Under the pieces are notes generated by a model. It saw nothing but the letters and a program-made list of their open reading frames with translations, searched no databases and had not been told where the DNA came from. The translations under genes were made by a program, and so were the position numbers. Source: Geothermobacter sp964501815 (GTDB taxonomy: Bacteria; Desulfobacterota; Desulfuromonadia; Desulfuromonadales; Geothermobacteraceae). Taken from it: a stretch of DNA of 37,415 nt. Positions 15,903-25,127 of the stretch are shown one piece after another. The stretch is taken from positions 1 through 37,415 of the forward strand of contig CAZCUR010000016.1 in NCBI GenBank assembly GCA_964501815.1, read 5' to 3'. Each line of letters begins with the position of its first letter. Positions within the stretch are counted from its first letter, which is position 1.

Positions 15903-17873
15903 TCAGACGATATAGACAGCGACGATGACCACCGCGCCAATGACCATGGTCATGGCATAGCCGTGAATCTGGCCAGTCTGCCAGAACCGCAGTGCACGGC
16001 TGAAGCCCTGCACCAGCCAGCCGGTGCCGTTGACAATGCCATCGATGACCGGCAGGTCAAATCCCTTCCAGCAGTAGCGGCCCAGACGCTTGGTCGCGTT
16101 GACAAACAGGCCGTCATACAGCTCATCAACAAACCATTTGTTGAAAATGGCGTTGTGCAGCCAGCGGAACCTCGCCGCCAGCGCCTTGGGAGTTTCGGGG
16201 TTTTTCACATACATCAGCCAGGCGATGAAAATGCCCACCAGAGCCACACCGATCGATGCCCCCATCAGCGGGAACTCGTAGGCATGAAGAGCGTGCTGAC
16301 TGTGGATGCCAAAGGCCTCCTGAGTATGTTCAAAGACCGGGGCCAGATAATGTTCGAAGTGGTTCGCCCCGCCGAGCGCCTTGGGGATGCCAATCCAGCC
16401 ACCGATCAGGGCGAGCAGACCCAGGACCATCAGCGGCAAGGTGATAACGAAGGGTGATTCATGCACATGATCCTTGGCCCGCGCATCAGTGCGCTGCTCG
16501 CCGAAGAAGGTCATGAATACCAGGCGGAACATGTAGAAAGCGGTCATACCGGCAGCGGCCCAGCCGATGAACCAGAGGATCCAGCCGCCACGGGTGGAGG
16601 AGAAGGCCCACCAGAGGATTTCGTCCTTGGAGAAGAAGCCGGACAGACCCGGGATACCGGCGATCGCCAGGGTGGAGACGAAGAAGGTCAGAAAAGTGAT
16701 GGGCATCTTCTTGCGCAGTCCGCCCATGTTGCGCATGTCCTGCGGGTCATCATGCAGGTGGGCATGATGATAGGCATGATGCATGGCGTGGATGACCGAA
16801 CCGGAACCGAGGAACAGGCAGGCCTTGAAAAAGGCGTGGGTCATCAGGTGGAAGATACCGGCCGAAAACGCACCCACACCCATGGCCAGAAACATGTAAC
16901 CAAGCTGGGAAACAGTGGAGTAGGCCAGCACACGCTTGATGTCATTCTGCGCCAGGCCGATGGAGGCGGCAAAAATGGCCGTGGCGGCACCGACGATGGC
17001 GACCACCATCATGGTATCCGGAGCCATGGCAAACAGGCTGTTCATACGGCCAATCATGTAGACGCCGGCGGTGACCATAGTCGCGGCATGAATCAGGGCC
17101 GAGACCGGAGTCGGACCCTCCATGGCGTCAGGCAACCAGGTGTAGAGCGGAATCTGGGCCGACTTACCCGTAGCACCGAGGAAGAAGCAGAGGGTGACGA
17201 TAGTCACGACCGTGCCGCCGACGGGCAGCAGATGCGCATTCTCGGCAATCTTGGTGAACTGCACCGTCCAGACGCCATGCTCACCCAGAGACCAAAACAG
17301 GGTGAACAGACCCACCAGGAAGCCGAAGTCACCGACACGGTTGACCACAAAGGCCTTTTTGGCCGCATCCGAGGCGCTTTTCTTTTCGAAGTAATAGCCA
17401 ATCAGCAGGTAGGAGCACAGGCCGACCCCTTCCCAACCGACAAACATGACCAGGGCGTTGTTACCCAGCACCAGCATCAGCATCGAAAAGCAGAAGAGGT
17501 TCAGATAGCTGAAGTAGCGATAGAACCCTTCCTCTCCATGCATGTAGCCATTGGAGTAGAGGTGGATCAGGGAACCGACGCCGGTCACAACCATGATCAT
17601 CAGCGCCGAAAGCGGATCCAGCAGGAAGCCCCAGTCAATCTGCAGCTTCCCGACGCTCATCCACGAGGCGATGATCACTTCATGCACCTTCTCGCTATCG
17701 CCCAGCAGGCGGAAGAAGAGCATGCAGGAGACCACAAACGACAGCGCGATGGCGCCGGTCGCAATGGTTCCGATCACCTTCTCATTCTTGATCTTCTTGC
17801 CCAGCAGCCCATTGATCACACTGCCGACGAGCGGGAAGAAGGGAATGAGCCAAATCAGACTGTAATCTTGCAT
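15903..17873 (-). CDS. nuoL: NADH-quinone oxidoreductase subunit L
   Basis: A 656-residue subunit at the distal end of the complex I membrane arm. An antiporter-like core (PLYTWLPDAMEGPTPVSAL, HAATMVTAGVYMIGR, NDIKRVLAYSTVSQLGYMFL) is followed by the long C-terminal part that carries the lateral helix spanning the other channels. A histidine-rich loop (HAMHHAYHHAHLHDD) occurs near residues 365-380; it is noticeable, but similar His-rich loops occur in NuoL homologues, so I attach no special role. nuoK ends 46 nt upstream. Confidence 0.97.
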   Translation of the reverse strand: MQDYSLIWLIPFFPLVGSVINGLLGKKIKNEKVIGTIATGAIALSFVVSCMLFFRLLGDSEKVHEVIIASWMSVGKLQIDWGFLLDPLSALMIMVVTGVGSLIHLYSNGYMHGEEGFYRYFSYLNLFCFSMLMLVLGNNALVMFVGWEGVGLCSYLLIGYYFEKKSASDAAKKAFVVNRVGDFGFLVGLFTLFWSLGEHGVWTVQFTKIAENAHLLPVGGTVVTIVTLCFFLGATGKSAQIPLYTWLPDAMEGPTPVSALIHAATMVTAGVYMIGRMNSLFAMAPDTMMVVAIVGAATAIFAASIGLAQNDIKRVLAYSTVSQLGYMFLAMGVGAFSAGIFHLMTHAFFKACLFLGSGSVIHAMHHAYHHAHLHDDPQDMRNMGGLRKKMPITFLTFFVSTLAIAGIPGLSGFFSKDEILWWAFSSTRGGWILWFIGWAAAGMTAFYMFRLVFMTFFGEQRTDARAKDHVHESPFVITLPLMVLGLLALIGGWIGIPKALGGANHFEHYLAPVFEHTQEAFGIHSQHALHAYEFPLMGASIGVALVGIFIAWLMYVKNPETPKALAARFRWLHNAIFNKWFVDELYDGLFVNATKRLGRYCWKGFDLPVIDGIVNGTGWLVQGFSRALRFWQTGQIHGYAMTMVIGAVVIVAVYIV

Positions 17874-17919
17874 TGACCTCTATCTCCTCTCGGATCACTG
17901 AAAACGACAGACAACCCGC

Positions 17920-18222
17920 TTACCAGCGGAGCAGGTTGACATCATCGACCTCGATGGTCTCCTTGTTGCGGAAGAAGGTAATCATCAGCGCCAGACCGAC
18001 GGCCGCTTCGGCCGCGGCGACCGCCATGACGAAAAAGACGAAGATCTGGCCGTCCAGGTTGCCAAGATGGCTGGACAGAGCGATGAACGACAGGTTGACC
18101 GCGTTGAGCATCAGCTCGATGCACATGAAAATGACGATGGCATTACGCCGGGTGAGAACTCCAAAGGTCCCCAGGGCGAACAGAATTGCGCTCAACACCA
18201 GGTAGTGATTGACGGTAATCAT
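17920..18222 (-). CDS. nuoK: NADH-quinone oxidoreductase subunit K
   Basis: A 100-residue membrane subunit with three hydrophobic helices. The conserved buried glutamate needed for proton transfer is present in MCIELMLNAVNLSF. A second acidic residue follows in AAAEAAVGLALMI. The length equals that of bacterial NuoK. It lies 20 nt after nuoJ, in the standard J-K-L order. Confidence 0.97.
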   Translation of the reverse strand: MITVNHYLVLSAILFALGTFGVLTRRNAIVIFMCIELMLNAVNLSFIALSSHLGNLDGQIFVFFVMAVAAAEAAVGLALMITFFRNKETIEVDDVNLLRW

Positions 18223-18242
18223 CTCTATCTCCTGTCTTTGCC

Positions 18243-18743
18243 TCAGACTTCTTTTTTCGCCAGAATGACGGCACCGACGATTGCCACCAGCAACAGAATG
18301 GAAGCGATTTCAAAAGGCAGCAGAAAATCGATGAACATCGACTTGCCGATCAGGGCGGTGTGCCCTTCACGCAGCACGACATCCTTGCTGATTTTGCCAA
18401 TCGTTCCGGCTGTATAGCCCCGCTGCAGGAACAGCACGCTCACCAGCAGAACGAGGGTGCCGCCGATGGCGCCCCAGGCGACATGGGTCGGCTTTTTGTG
18501 CGGTTCGACCCCCATGTTCAGCAGCATGATGACGAACAGGATCAGAACCATGATGGCCCCGGCGTAGACCATGACCTGAATGGCGGCCATGAAGGGCGCG
18601 TGCAGCATGACGTAAAACACGGCCAGACAAAAGAAAGTGTTGACCAGAGCCAAAGCACTGTTCACCGGACTCTTGGCCGTCACAACGATCAGGCCCGACA
18701 GGACGGCTACCAGGGCCACAAGGTAGAAAAAGAGAACTTCCAT
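18243..18743 (-). CDS. nuoJ: NADH-quinone oxidoreductase subunit J
   Basis: A 166-residue membrane subunit with five hydrophobic helices. The MVYAGAIMVLILFVIMLLN stretch is the conserved third helix, which carries the pi-bulge linked to proton coupling. Spacing to nuoI is 12 nt and to nuoK 20 nt, consistent with one operon. Confidence 0.96.
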   Translation of the reverse strand: MEVLFFYLVALVAVLSGLIVVTAKSPVNSALALVNTFFCLAVFYVMLHAPFMAAIQVMVYAGAIMVLILFVIMLLNMGVEPHKKPTHVAWGAIGGTLVLLVSVLFLQRGYTAGTIGKISKDVVLREGHTALIGKSMFIDFLLPFEIASILLLVAIVGAVILAKKEV

Positions 18744-18755
18744 GGGTCAACACTC

Positions 18756-19157
18756 CTATTTGTTTTTGAGCAGTCGCTGCTTGTCGAAAACGAAGTCGTC
18801 CCGATGGTAGTTGGCCAGTTCGTAATTGCCCGTCATCTCAATAGCTTCGACCGGGCAGGCCTCGACGCAGTAGCCGCAGAAGATGCAGCGCAGCAGGTCG
18901 ATCTGGTAAACCTTGGGATATTTTTCCCCTTTTTCGTTTTCGGCCGACTCCACTGTGATGCACTTGGCCGGACATACCGTAGGGCACAGGTAACAGGCAA
19001 CGCACTTCTCCCGATCCTGGGTCGGCACCAGGCGATGCAGGCCCCGAAAGCGTTCGGACGGCTGCAGCTTGACCTTGGGATACTGGACCGTGGTCGAATG
19101 ACCGGGCAGAAGATGCTTGAAGGTAATGCTCAGCCCTTGAATGAACTCTTTAATCAT
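18756..19157 (-). CDS. nuoI: NADH-quinone oxidoreductase subunit I
   Basis: A 133-residue peripheral-arm subunit that holds two [4Fe-4S] clusters (N6a and N6b) passing electrons from NuoG towards NuoB. The first motif is CVACYLCPTVC (C52, C55, C58, C62), followed by C66; the second is CIFCGYCVEACP near residues 90-102. An amphipathic N-terminus (MIKEFIQGLSITFKHLL) lies against the membrane arm in homologues. It is somewhat shorter than E. coli NuoI (about 180), the difference being in the C-terminal tail. Confidence 0.97.
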   Translation of the reverse strand: MIKEFIQGLSITFKHLLPGHSTTVQYPKVKLQPSERFRGLHRLVPTQDREKCVACYLCPTVCPAKCITVESAENEKGEKYPKVYQIDLLRCIFCGYCVEACPVEAIEMTGNYELANYHRDDFVFDKQRLLKNK

Positions 19158-19187
19158 CAGTCTGTACCTCGTCGACAGGTTGAAAGC

Positions 19188-20225
19188 CTACTGCTGCAGA
19201 ACCACCACGATGCCGGTCACCAGAATGTTGGCCAGGGCCAGGGGCAGCAGAACCTTCCAGCCCAGCTTCATCAGCTGGTCGTAGCGCACGCGCGGGAAGG
19301 TGGCGCGGATCCACATCAGGAAGAACATGAAGGCAAAGATCTTGCCGAGCATGTTCACCGGCCCCCACGGGGTCGGACCCGTCCAGCCGCCCAGGAACAG
19401 GGTCGAAAGAATGGCGGCGATGACAATCATGTTGGCGTATTCCGCCATGAAGAACAGAGCGTACTTCATGGATGAATATTCGGTGCAGAAACCGGAGACC
19501 AGCTCCGATTCCGCCTCGGGCATGTCAAACGGGGTCCGGTTGATTTCGGCGGTGCCGGTAATCAGGAAGAGGATGAAGGCCAGCGGCTGCTTCCAGACGT
19601 ACCAGTTGAGAATCGAACCGCTCTGCTGGGCCACGATTTCGCGCATGCTCAGGGTTTCGGAGAGCATGAAGACCGCGATGATGGACAGCCCGGCGGCCAG
19701 CTCGTAGGAGATCATCTGGGCCGAAGCGCGGACACCGCCAAGCAGAGAGTATTTGCTGTTGGACGACCACCCGGCCAGGGTGATGCCGTAAACACCGAGC
19801 CCGGCCATGGCCAGAATGTAGAGGATGCCGATGTTGAGGTCGGTAATCTGCAGGGGGATGGCATAAGCCTTGCCGCCCACGTTGACCACCATGTCGGCGC
19901 CGAAAGGAATCACCGCAATGGTGATCAGGGATGGAATCAGAATCATCATCGGCGCCAGGATGAACGGAATCTTGCTCGCCTGGGTCGGGATGATGTCCTC
20001 CTTGAAGAAGAGCTTGATACCATCGGCGATCGGCTGCAGCAGACCGTGCCAGCCGGTCATCATCGGCCCCAGGCGGGTCTGCATGTGCCCGATAACCTTG
20101 CGCTCCGCCCAGGTTGCGTAGGCGACAATAAGCATGGTCAGGCCGAAGACAACCAGGATTTTCACCAGCATGGCACCGATATACAACCAGGGTGCGTTTG
20201 ACAGGCTCAACAGTTCAGCATTCAT
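19188..20225 (-). CDS. nuoH: NADH-quinone oxidoreductase subunit H
   Basis: A 345-residue membrane subunit with eight or nine helices that forms the quinone chamber at the join of the two arms. Conserved pieces include WAERKVIGHMQTRLGP near the start, GWSSNSKYSLLGGVRASAQ in the middle and PFDMPEAESELVSGF with its acidic cluster. Length is normal. The gap to nuoG upstream is 64 nt, with nothing recognisable in it. Confidence 0.97.
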   Translation of the reverse strand: MNAELLSLSNAPWLYIGAMLVKILVVFGLTMLIVAYATWAERKVIGHMQTRLGPMMTGWHGLLQPIADGIKLFFKEDIIPTQASKIPFILAPMMILIPSLITIAVIPFGADMVVNVGGKAYAIPLQITDLNIGILYILAMAGLGVYGITLAGWSSNSKYSLLGGVRASAQMISYELAAGLSIIAVFMLSETLSMREIVAQQSGSILNWYVWKQPLAFILFLITGTAEINRTPFDMPEAESELVSGFCTEYSSMKYALFFMAEYANMIVIAAILSTLFLGGWTGPTPWGPVNMLGKIFAFMFFLMWIRATFPRVRYDQLMKLGWKVLLPLALANILVTGIVVVLQQ

Positions 20226-20289
20226 GTGATGTCCTCTTTACTCTTTTATCCGCAATGGGTCACAAACCGGTTAGCTCTTCCAGGTCCTG

Positions 20290-22758
20290 TCAGGCCTTGG
20301 CAACCTCGACCGGAACCACTGCATCCGCGGCAAAAACGCGGTTGATGCCGGTGCCGGGGAAGTGGTTGGGAGCAAACAGCAGCCCCTTCGGCAGTCGCCG
20401 GTCGACCTTGGCGCGCAGATTCAGCTCCACACCATTGGCCTTGATACGCACGGTGTCGCCATCCTTGATGCCGAGTTCGCCGGCATCCTCCCGGCCCAGT
20501 TCGACATACTCGTTGGGCACCGCGGCCAGGGGACCGGCCGCATGGGTACTGGTGCTGCCACTGTGGTAGAGGGCGCTGCCGGTGGTCAGGACAAAACGCC
20601 CTTCAGCCGTCCTGCCGCCTGCGACCGGCACCAGAGACTTGCGGGAAGGTTTCAGGAACTCCCCGCCCCAGACCTGACCCTGCGGGCCGAGGGCGTCGAG
20701 GCTTGCCGTGGGGTAAAAGGGCACTTCACTGCACACTTCCGCAAACGCCGCCGCCGGACTTTCGGGAGCCTTGCCGCCGAACCGGCCGAGCAGGTCGGCA
20801 AAAATGGCGAAATCGGACCGGGCCTCTCCCGGGCTCTTGATGCCGGCCCGCACCCGCTGAATGCGCCGTTCGGCGTTGGTGAAGCTGCCGTCCTTCTCGG
20901 CATAGGAGACCGCAGGCAGGACCACATCGGCACGCTGGGCCGTCGGCGAAAGGAAGAGGTCCTGAACCACGACAAAGCCTGCGCCATTGACCGCCTGCTC
21001 CACCAGACCGCCGTCCAGATAGGTCGTCAGCGGATCTTCACCGATGATGTAGAGCGTGCCGAGTTTTCCTGCGGCCGCCGCCTCCAGCATGGCACGGGCG
21101 CCAAGCCCGCCTTCCTGCGGTACGATGCCGAGGTCGATAGCGCCCTGGCTGTTGGCCTTTTCCCCACAGACGTACAGTCCGCCTTCTTCCTGATCGGCCA
21201 GACCGCTCAGCAGGGCGAGGTTGGCGGCGGCGGCGCCGATGCCGGCCCCAGCCGTGTCATAGGCCAGACCGTAGCCCAGCAGAATGGCGCCCTTTTGGGC
21301 CTCCGCCAGCTTTTCAGCGGCGGCAACGATCGCCTCGGCCGGCACCCCGGTCCGCTCCGCGACCTTCGCCGGCGTGAAGTCGGCCATTTGCGCCTTGAAC
21401 TCCTCGATATTTTCGACCCCTTGGGTTGCGGCCTTGCCGCTTTCGAGCAGCGCCATGGACATGGCGTTAAGGACGTCAACCTCCAGCCCCGGGCGGGTCA
21501 GCAGGGTCTCCGCTCCAGGCAGGCGGGTGAACTTGCCGCGCTTGTCGGAAACCACCAGAAGTTTGGCCTCATGGCGCTTGACCGCCTGATTGACCACCAT
21601 ACCGAAAACCGGGTGGGTTTCGTAAAAGTCAGACCTGATGCTCAGGATGACATCGGCCGTTTCCACCTGCGGGAAGGTACCGGTCGAAGCCGCGTTGCCC
21701 AGCACCGAAGCCACACCTTCCGTCAGCACCCGGTGGCTGCCGCCACTGTGGTCGAGGTTTTTCACCCCGGCGGCCTGCGCCAGTCGTTTGAGCAGCAACA
21801 GTTCCTCGTTGGTCAGGCGTGCGCCGGTAAGAATGCCGGCCCCTTTTTCGTCCTTCAGCCCATTGGCCACAGCCTCAAGCGCCTCGTCCCAGCTTGTCTC
21901 GACAAGCTCGCCGCCCTTGCGCACCAAAGGCCGGGTCAGGCGCTGGTCACTGTTGACGTAGGAGTAGCCGAAACGGCCGCGGATACAGAGGTTGCCGTCA
22001 TTGACGCCGTTTTTGTCATTGAAACGAATGGTCTGGACCTGGTTGTCCTTGATTCCAAGGGTATGGGTACAGCCGTTGCCGCAATAGCCGCAGACGGTGT
22101 CGACCTCCTTGAGCTGCCAGGGACGCGCCTTGAACTTGAACGGCCGCGGCAGAAGCGCCCCGACCGGGCAGAGGGAGACGCACTGGCCACAGAACTCGCA
22201 GGACAGGCCGCGATCGAAAGCGGTGGCGATTTTGGTTTCGAACCCGCGCTCGACAAAGGAATAGGAGCCATGCGCGACGATCTCATCACAGACGCGCACG
22301 CAACGGCCGCACAGAACGCAACGGTTCATGTTGCGTTCGATGAACGGGTTCTTCTCATCGGTTTCGTAGTGGAATTTTTCGCCCTTGAAGCGATTGGTCA
22401 CCACTTCGTAATCGTAGGTCAGCTCCTGCAGTTCGCATTCCCCGCCCTTGTCACAAACCGGACATTCGACCACGTGGTTGACCAGCAGGAACTCGAGCAC
22501 GGTTCGACGCACCTTGCGGATCTCTTCTGACGTGGTGGTCACCACCATGCCCTCGGTAACCGGGGTGGTGCAGGAGGGAATCAGACGCCCCTTCATCTGC
22601 TCGACCTCCACCAGACAGACGCGGCAGGCGCCGAAGGGCAGCAGCTTCTTGGCGTAACAAAGCACCGGGATCTCGATGCCTGCATCCCTGGCCGCTTCGT
22701 AAATGGTGTAGGTCTTGGGTACCGTGACCTGTTTGCCGTCAATTGTCAGATTAACCAT
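20290..22758 (-). CDS. nuoG: NADH-quinone oxidoreductase subunit G
   Basis: An 822-residue peripheral-arm subunit. The N-terminal [2Fe-2S] domain has C34, C45, C48 and C63. The His-Cys3 [4Fe-4S] site is H95, C99, C102 and C108. Two ferredoxin-like motifs follow (CVLCGRCVRVC and CEFCGQCVSLCP). The off-path N7 site is present: CGYCGNGC near 215, then CIRGR. The remainder is a molybdopterin-oxidoreductase fold that has lost its cofactor role in complex I. Having both the extra N7 site and the ferredoxin pair resembles NuoG of bacteria that keep all clusters. Standard position between nuoF and nuoH. Confidence 0.96.
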   Translation of the reverse strand: MVNLTIDGKQVTVPKTYTIYEAARDAGIEIPVLCYAKKLLPFGACRVCLVEVEQMKGRLIPSCTTPVTEGMVVTTTSEEIRKVRRTVLEFLLVNHVVECPVCDKGGECELQELTYDYEVVTNRFKGEKFHYETDEKNPFIERNMNRCVLCGRCVRVCDEIVAHGSYSFVERGFETKIATAFDRGLSCEFCGQCVSLCPVGALLPRPFKFKARPWQLKEVDTVCGYCGNGCTHTLGIKDNQVQTIRFNDKNGVNDGNLCIRGRFGYSYVNSDQRLTRPLVRKGGELVETSWDEALEAVANGLKDEKGAGILTGARLTNEELLLLKRLAQAAGVKNLDHSGGSHRVLTEGVASVLGNAASTGTFPQVETADVILSIRSDFYETHPVFGMVVNQAVKRHEAKLLVVSDKRGKFTRLPGAETLLTRPGLEVDVLNAMSMALLESGKAATQGVENIEEFKAQMADFTPAKVAERTGVPAEAIVAAAEKLAEAQKGAILLGYGLAYDTAGAGIGAAAANLALLSGLADQEEGGLYVCGEKANSQGAIDLGIVPQEGGLGARAMLEAAAAGKLGTLYIIGEDPLTTYLDGGLVEQAVNGAGFVVVQDLFLSPTAQRADVVLPAVSYAEKDGSFTNAERRIQRVRAGIKSPGEARSDFAIFADLLGRFGGKAPESPAAAFAEVCSEVPFYPTASLDALGPQGQVWGGEFLKPSRKSLVPVAGGRTAEGRFVLTTGSALYHSGSTSTHAAGPLAAVPNEYVELGREDAGELGIKDGDTVRIKANGVELNLRAKVDRRLPKGLLFAPNHFPGTGINRVFAADAVVPVEVAKA

Positions 22759-22796
22759 CGTATCCTCGTATCCGCTTCAGAACTCGGCAGCGTGAA

Positions 22797-24578
22797 TTAG
22801 TCAATCGCCATGAACCGGCAGGCGTCATAGCAGGAAGTGCACTGCGTGCATTTCTCCCGGTCGATATAGGCCACCTGCCCTTTCTCCCAGGTGATGGCAT
22901 CGACCGGACAGACCCGCTTGCACATGCCGCACTTTTTGCAGGCATCCTCAATGACATGGAAGTGCAGCAGCGGCTTGCAGACGTGCGCCGGGCATTCCTT
23001 GTCCCTGATATGCGCTTCGTATTCATGCCTGAAATAGCGAATGGTCGACAGAACCGGATTGGGAGCCGTCTGCCCGAGACCGCACAGCGAGGATTTCTTG
23101 ATATCCATCGCCATGTCCTGCAGCAGCTCGATGTCCCCCTCCCTGCCTTCGCCGGCGCAAATGCGCTCGAGGATTTCGAGCATGATTTTCAGGCCGATGC
23201 GGCAGGGGATGCATTTACCGCAGGATTCCCGCCGGGTGAAAGTGAGGAAGAACCGGGCGACATCAACCATGCAGGTGGTCTCATCCATGACCACCAGACC
23301 CCCGGAACCCATCATCGCGCCGGCCTTGATCAGCGAGTCATAGTCGACCTCGGCATCCAGGGCCTCGGCCGGCAGGCATCCGCCCGAGGGTCCGCCGGCC
23401 TGCACCGCCTTGAACTTGCGGTTGTTCAGGATGCCGCCGCAGACGTCGTAGATAACCTCGCGCATGGTGACCCCGGCGGGCACTTCGACCAGACCGGTAT
23501 GCTTGACCTTGCCGGTGACGGCAAAAATCTTGGTCCCCTTGGTCCCTTCGGTACCGATGGAGGCATACCAGTCGGCCCCGCGCTGCAGGATGTAGGTGAC
23601 GTTGGCATAGGTCTCGACGTTGTTGATGTTGGTCGGCTTGCCCCACAGGCCGCGCACCGCCGGGAAGGGCGGACGGGGACGGGACATGCCGCGCTGCCCT
23701 TCAATGGAGGCCATCAGCGCCGTCTCCTCGCCGCAGACGAAGGCGCCGGCACCGGCCTTGATGCGCAGATGGAAGGGAAAGCCGAGCCCCATGCAGTTGT
23801 CGCCGAGAATCCCTTTTTCCACACAGGTGTCGATGGCCAGCTGCAGGCGCTTGATGGCGAGAGGGTATTCGGCGCGGACGTAGACGTAGCCGTGGCTGCA
23901 GCCGATGGCGTAGGCGGCAACCATCATGCCTTCAATGATGCAGTAGGGGTCGCCTTCAAGCAGCGAGCGGTCCATAAAGGCACCCGGGTCGCCCTCGTCG
24001 GCGTTACAAATCAGATACTTGAGCTTGCCGGGGCTGGCCTTGGCAAAGGACCACTTGACCCCGGTGGGGAAACCACCGCCCCCACGCCCGCGCAGCCCCG
24101 AGCGCTTGACCTCCTCGATGACTTCCTCGGGCGACATGGTCACGGCGCGCTTGATCGCCTCGAACCCTCCGTGGGCCTGATAGTCTTCGATGCTTTCGGC
24201 GTCAATGCGACCACAACGGGAAAAGATGGTTCTGCGCTGTTTTTCAAGAAATTTCGAATAGTAGGGGCCGGCAGTCTTCTTCGGCACCGGCTCGCCGCCG
24301 ATGATGTGCTGCTCAACGATCTGCGGCACCAGTTCGGGGGTGACGAAATCGTAGGTCACCGCATCCTGGCCGGGGAAATGGATATCGACCAGCACGTCGT
24401 TGGCGCACAGGCCGCGGCAACCGGTCTTTTTGATTTCACAACGCTTGCCGACCTTGGCCTCGATTCCGTGCTTTTCAAACTCCTGCTGAAAAGCCTCTGC
24501 AACCTTGAGAGAACCGGAGGCGATGCCACCGGTACCGGTACAGATGAGAACTTCAACGCTCTGAGCAGTCTCTGCCAT
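22797..24578 (-). CDS. nuoF: NADH-quinone oxidoreductase subunit F, long form with extra Fe-S domains
   Basis: A 593-residue flavoprotein that oxidises NADH. It has three parts. Residues 1-100 form a thioredoxin-like [2Fe-2S] domain with C13, C47, C54 and C58, in which the usual second cysteine of the CxGTGC motif is G18. Residues ~130-540 form the NADH/FMN core, with GRGGGGFPTGVKWSFA and the N3 cluster motif ESCGKCIPCRIG. The last ~60 residues are a two-[4Fe-4S] ferredoxin domain (CKKCGMCKRVCP and CTQCTSCYDAC). E. coli NuoF is about 150 residues shorter and lacks both end domains. This layout resembles HydB-type subunits of bifurcating hydrogenases. Confidence 0.96.
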   Translation of the reverse strand: MAETAQSVEVLICTGTGGIASGSLKVAEAFQQEFEKHGIEAKVGKRCEIKKTGCRGLCANDVLVDIHFPGQDAVTYDFVTPELVPQIVEQHIIGGEPVPKKTAGPYYSKFLEKQRRTIFSRCGRIDAESIEDYQAHGGFEAIKRAVTMSPEEVIEEVKRSGLRGRGGGGFPTGVKWSFAKASPGKLKYLICNADEGDPGAFMDRSLLEGDPYCIIEGMMVAAYAIGCSHGYVYVRAEYPLAIKRLQLAIDTCVEKGILGDNCMGLGFPFHLRIKAGAGAFVCGEETALMASIEGQRGMSRPRPPFPAVRGLWGKPTNINNVETYANVTYILQRGADWYASIGTEGTKGTKIFAVTGKVKHTGLVEVPAGVTMREVIYDVCGGILNNRKFKAVQAGGPSGGCLPAEALDAEVDYDSLIKAGAMMGSGGLVVMDETTCMVDVARFFLTFTRRESCGKCIPCRIGLKIMLEILERICAGEGREGDIELLQDMAMDIKKSSLCGLGQTAPNPVLSTIRYFRHEYEAHIRDKECPAHVCKPLLHFHVIEDACKKCGMCKRVCPVDAITWEKGQVAYIDREKCTQCTSCYDACRFMAID

Positions 24579-24606
24579 GGGATACCCCTGTCAAAGTGGA
24601 CCGGAA

Positions 24607-25104
24607 TCAGTCCATCTTCTGGTATTTTTCAATGACTTCGTTCAGTTTCTGCACTGACATCGACCCGTAGGTGGCATCATTGACCATGATGACCGGCGCC
24701 ATGCCGCAGGCCCCGATACAGGCGACGTACTCACAGGTGAACTTGAGGTCTTCGGTCGTTTCCGCATGTCCAATCCCGAGAGCCTCCTTGACCCGGTCGC
24801 CGAGGCGCGTCGCCCCCTTGACGTGACAGGCGGTGCCCATACAGACGCGAATGATGTACTTGCCGCGCGGCTCCAGGTGGAACTGGGCATAAAAGGTCAG
24901 GACACCGTAGATCTGACTCGGATAGACATTGAGACGCTCGGCGGTGAGGTAGACCGTCTCTTCCGGCACATAGCCATAGTGTTCCTGAATCGCCTGCAGC
25001 ACCGGCATGAGCGCGCCGGGCATATCCTGGTACTTGTCAAGAATCTCGTTACAGGGTCCGAGATCGATTTCCTGCTCGACAGCTTTTTTCGCGGTCTCAC
25101 TCAT
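24607..25104 (-). CDS. nuoE: NADH-quinone oxidoreductase subunit E
   Basis: A 165-residue thioredoxin-like subunit carrying the off-path [2Fe-2S] cluster N1a next to the FMN of NuoF. Ligands are C88 and C93 (CMGTACHVKGA) and C129 and C133 (CIGACGMAP), the normal spacing. Length is typical. The gap to nuoF is 28 nt and to nuoD 23 nt. Confidence 0.97.
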   Translation of the reverse strand: MSETAKKAVEQEIDLGPCNEILDKYQDMPGALMPVLQAIQEHYGYVPEETVYLTAERLNVYPSQIYGVLTFYAQFHLEPRGKYIIRVCMGTACHVKGATRLGDRVKEALGIGHAETTEDLKFTCEYVACIGACGMAPVIMVNDATYGSMSVQKLNEVIEKYQKMD

Positions 25105-25127
25105 GTCTGGCTACCTCGCTGGTCCCG

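Noticed and set aside
15903..17873. Histidine-rich loop in NuoL as a metal-binding novelty
   Set aside because: His-rich loops at this position are seen in ordinary NuoL proteins, and no partner for metal handling is nearby.
12769..17876. Long open frames on the plus strand antisense to nuoN, nuoM and nuoL
   Set aside because: They are rich in Gln, His and Gly, as expected from the complement of membrane-protein codons, have no ribosome sites, and match no family.
20362..22530. A 722-codon plus-strand open frame antisense to nuoG
   Set aside because: NuoG has complete cluster motifs in the other strand; the antisense frame is a by-product of high-GC third positions.
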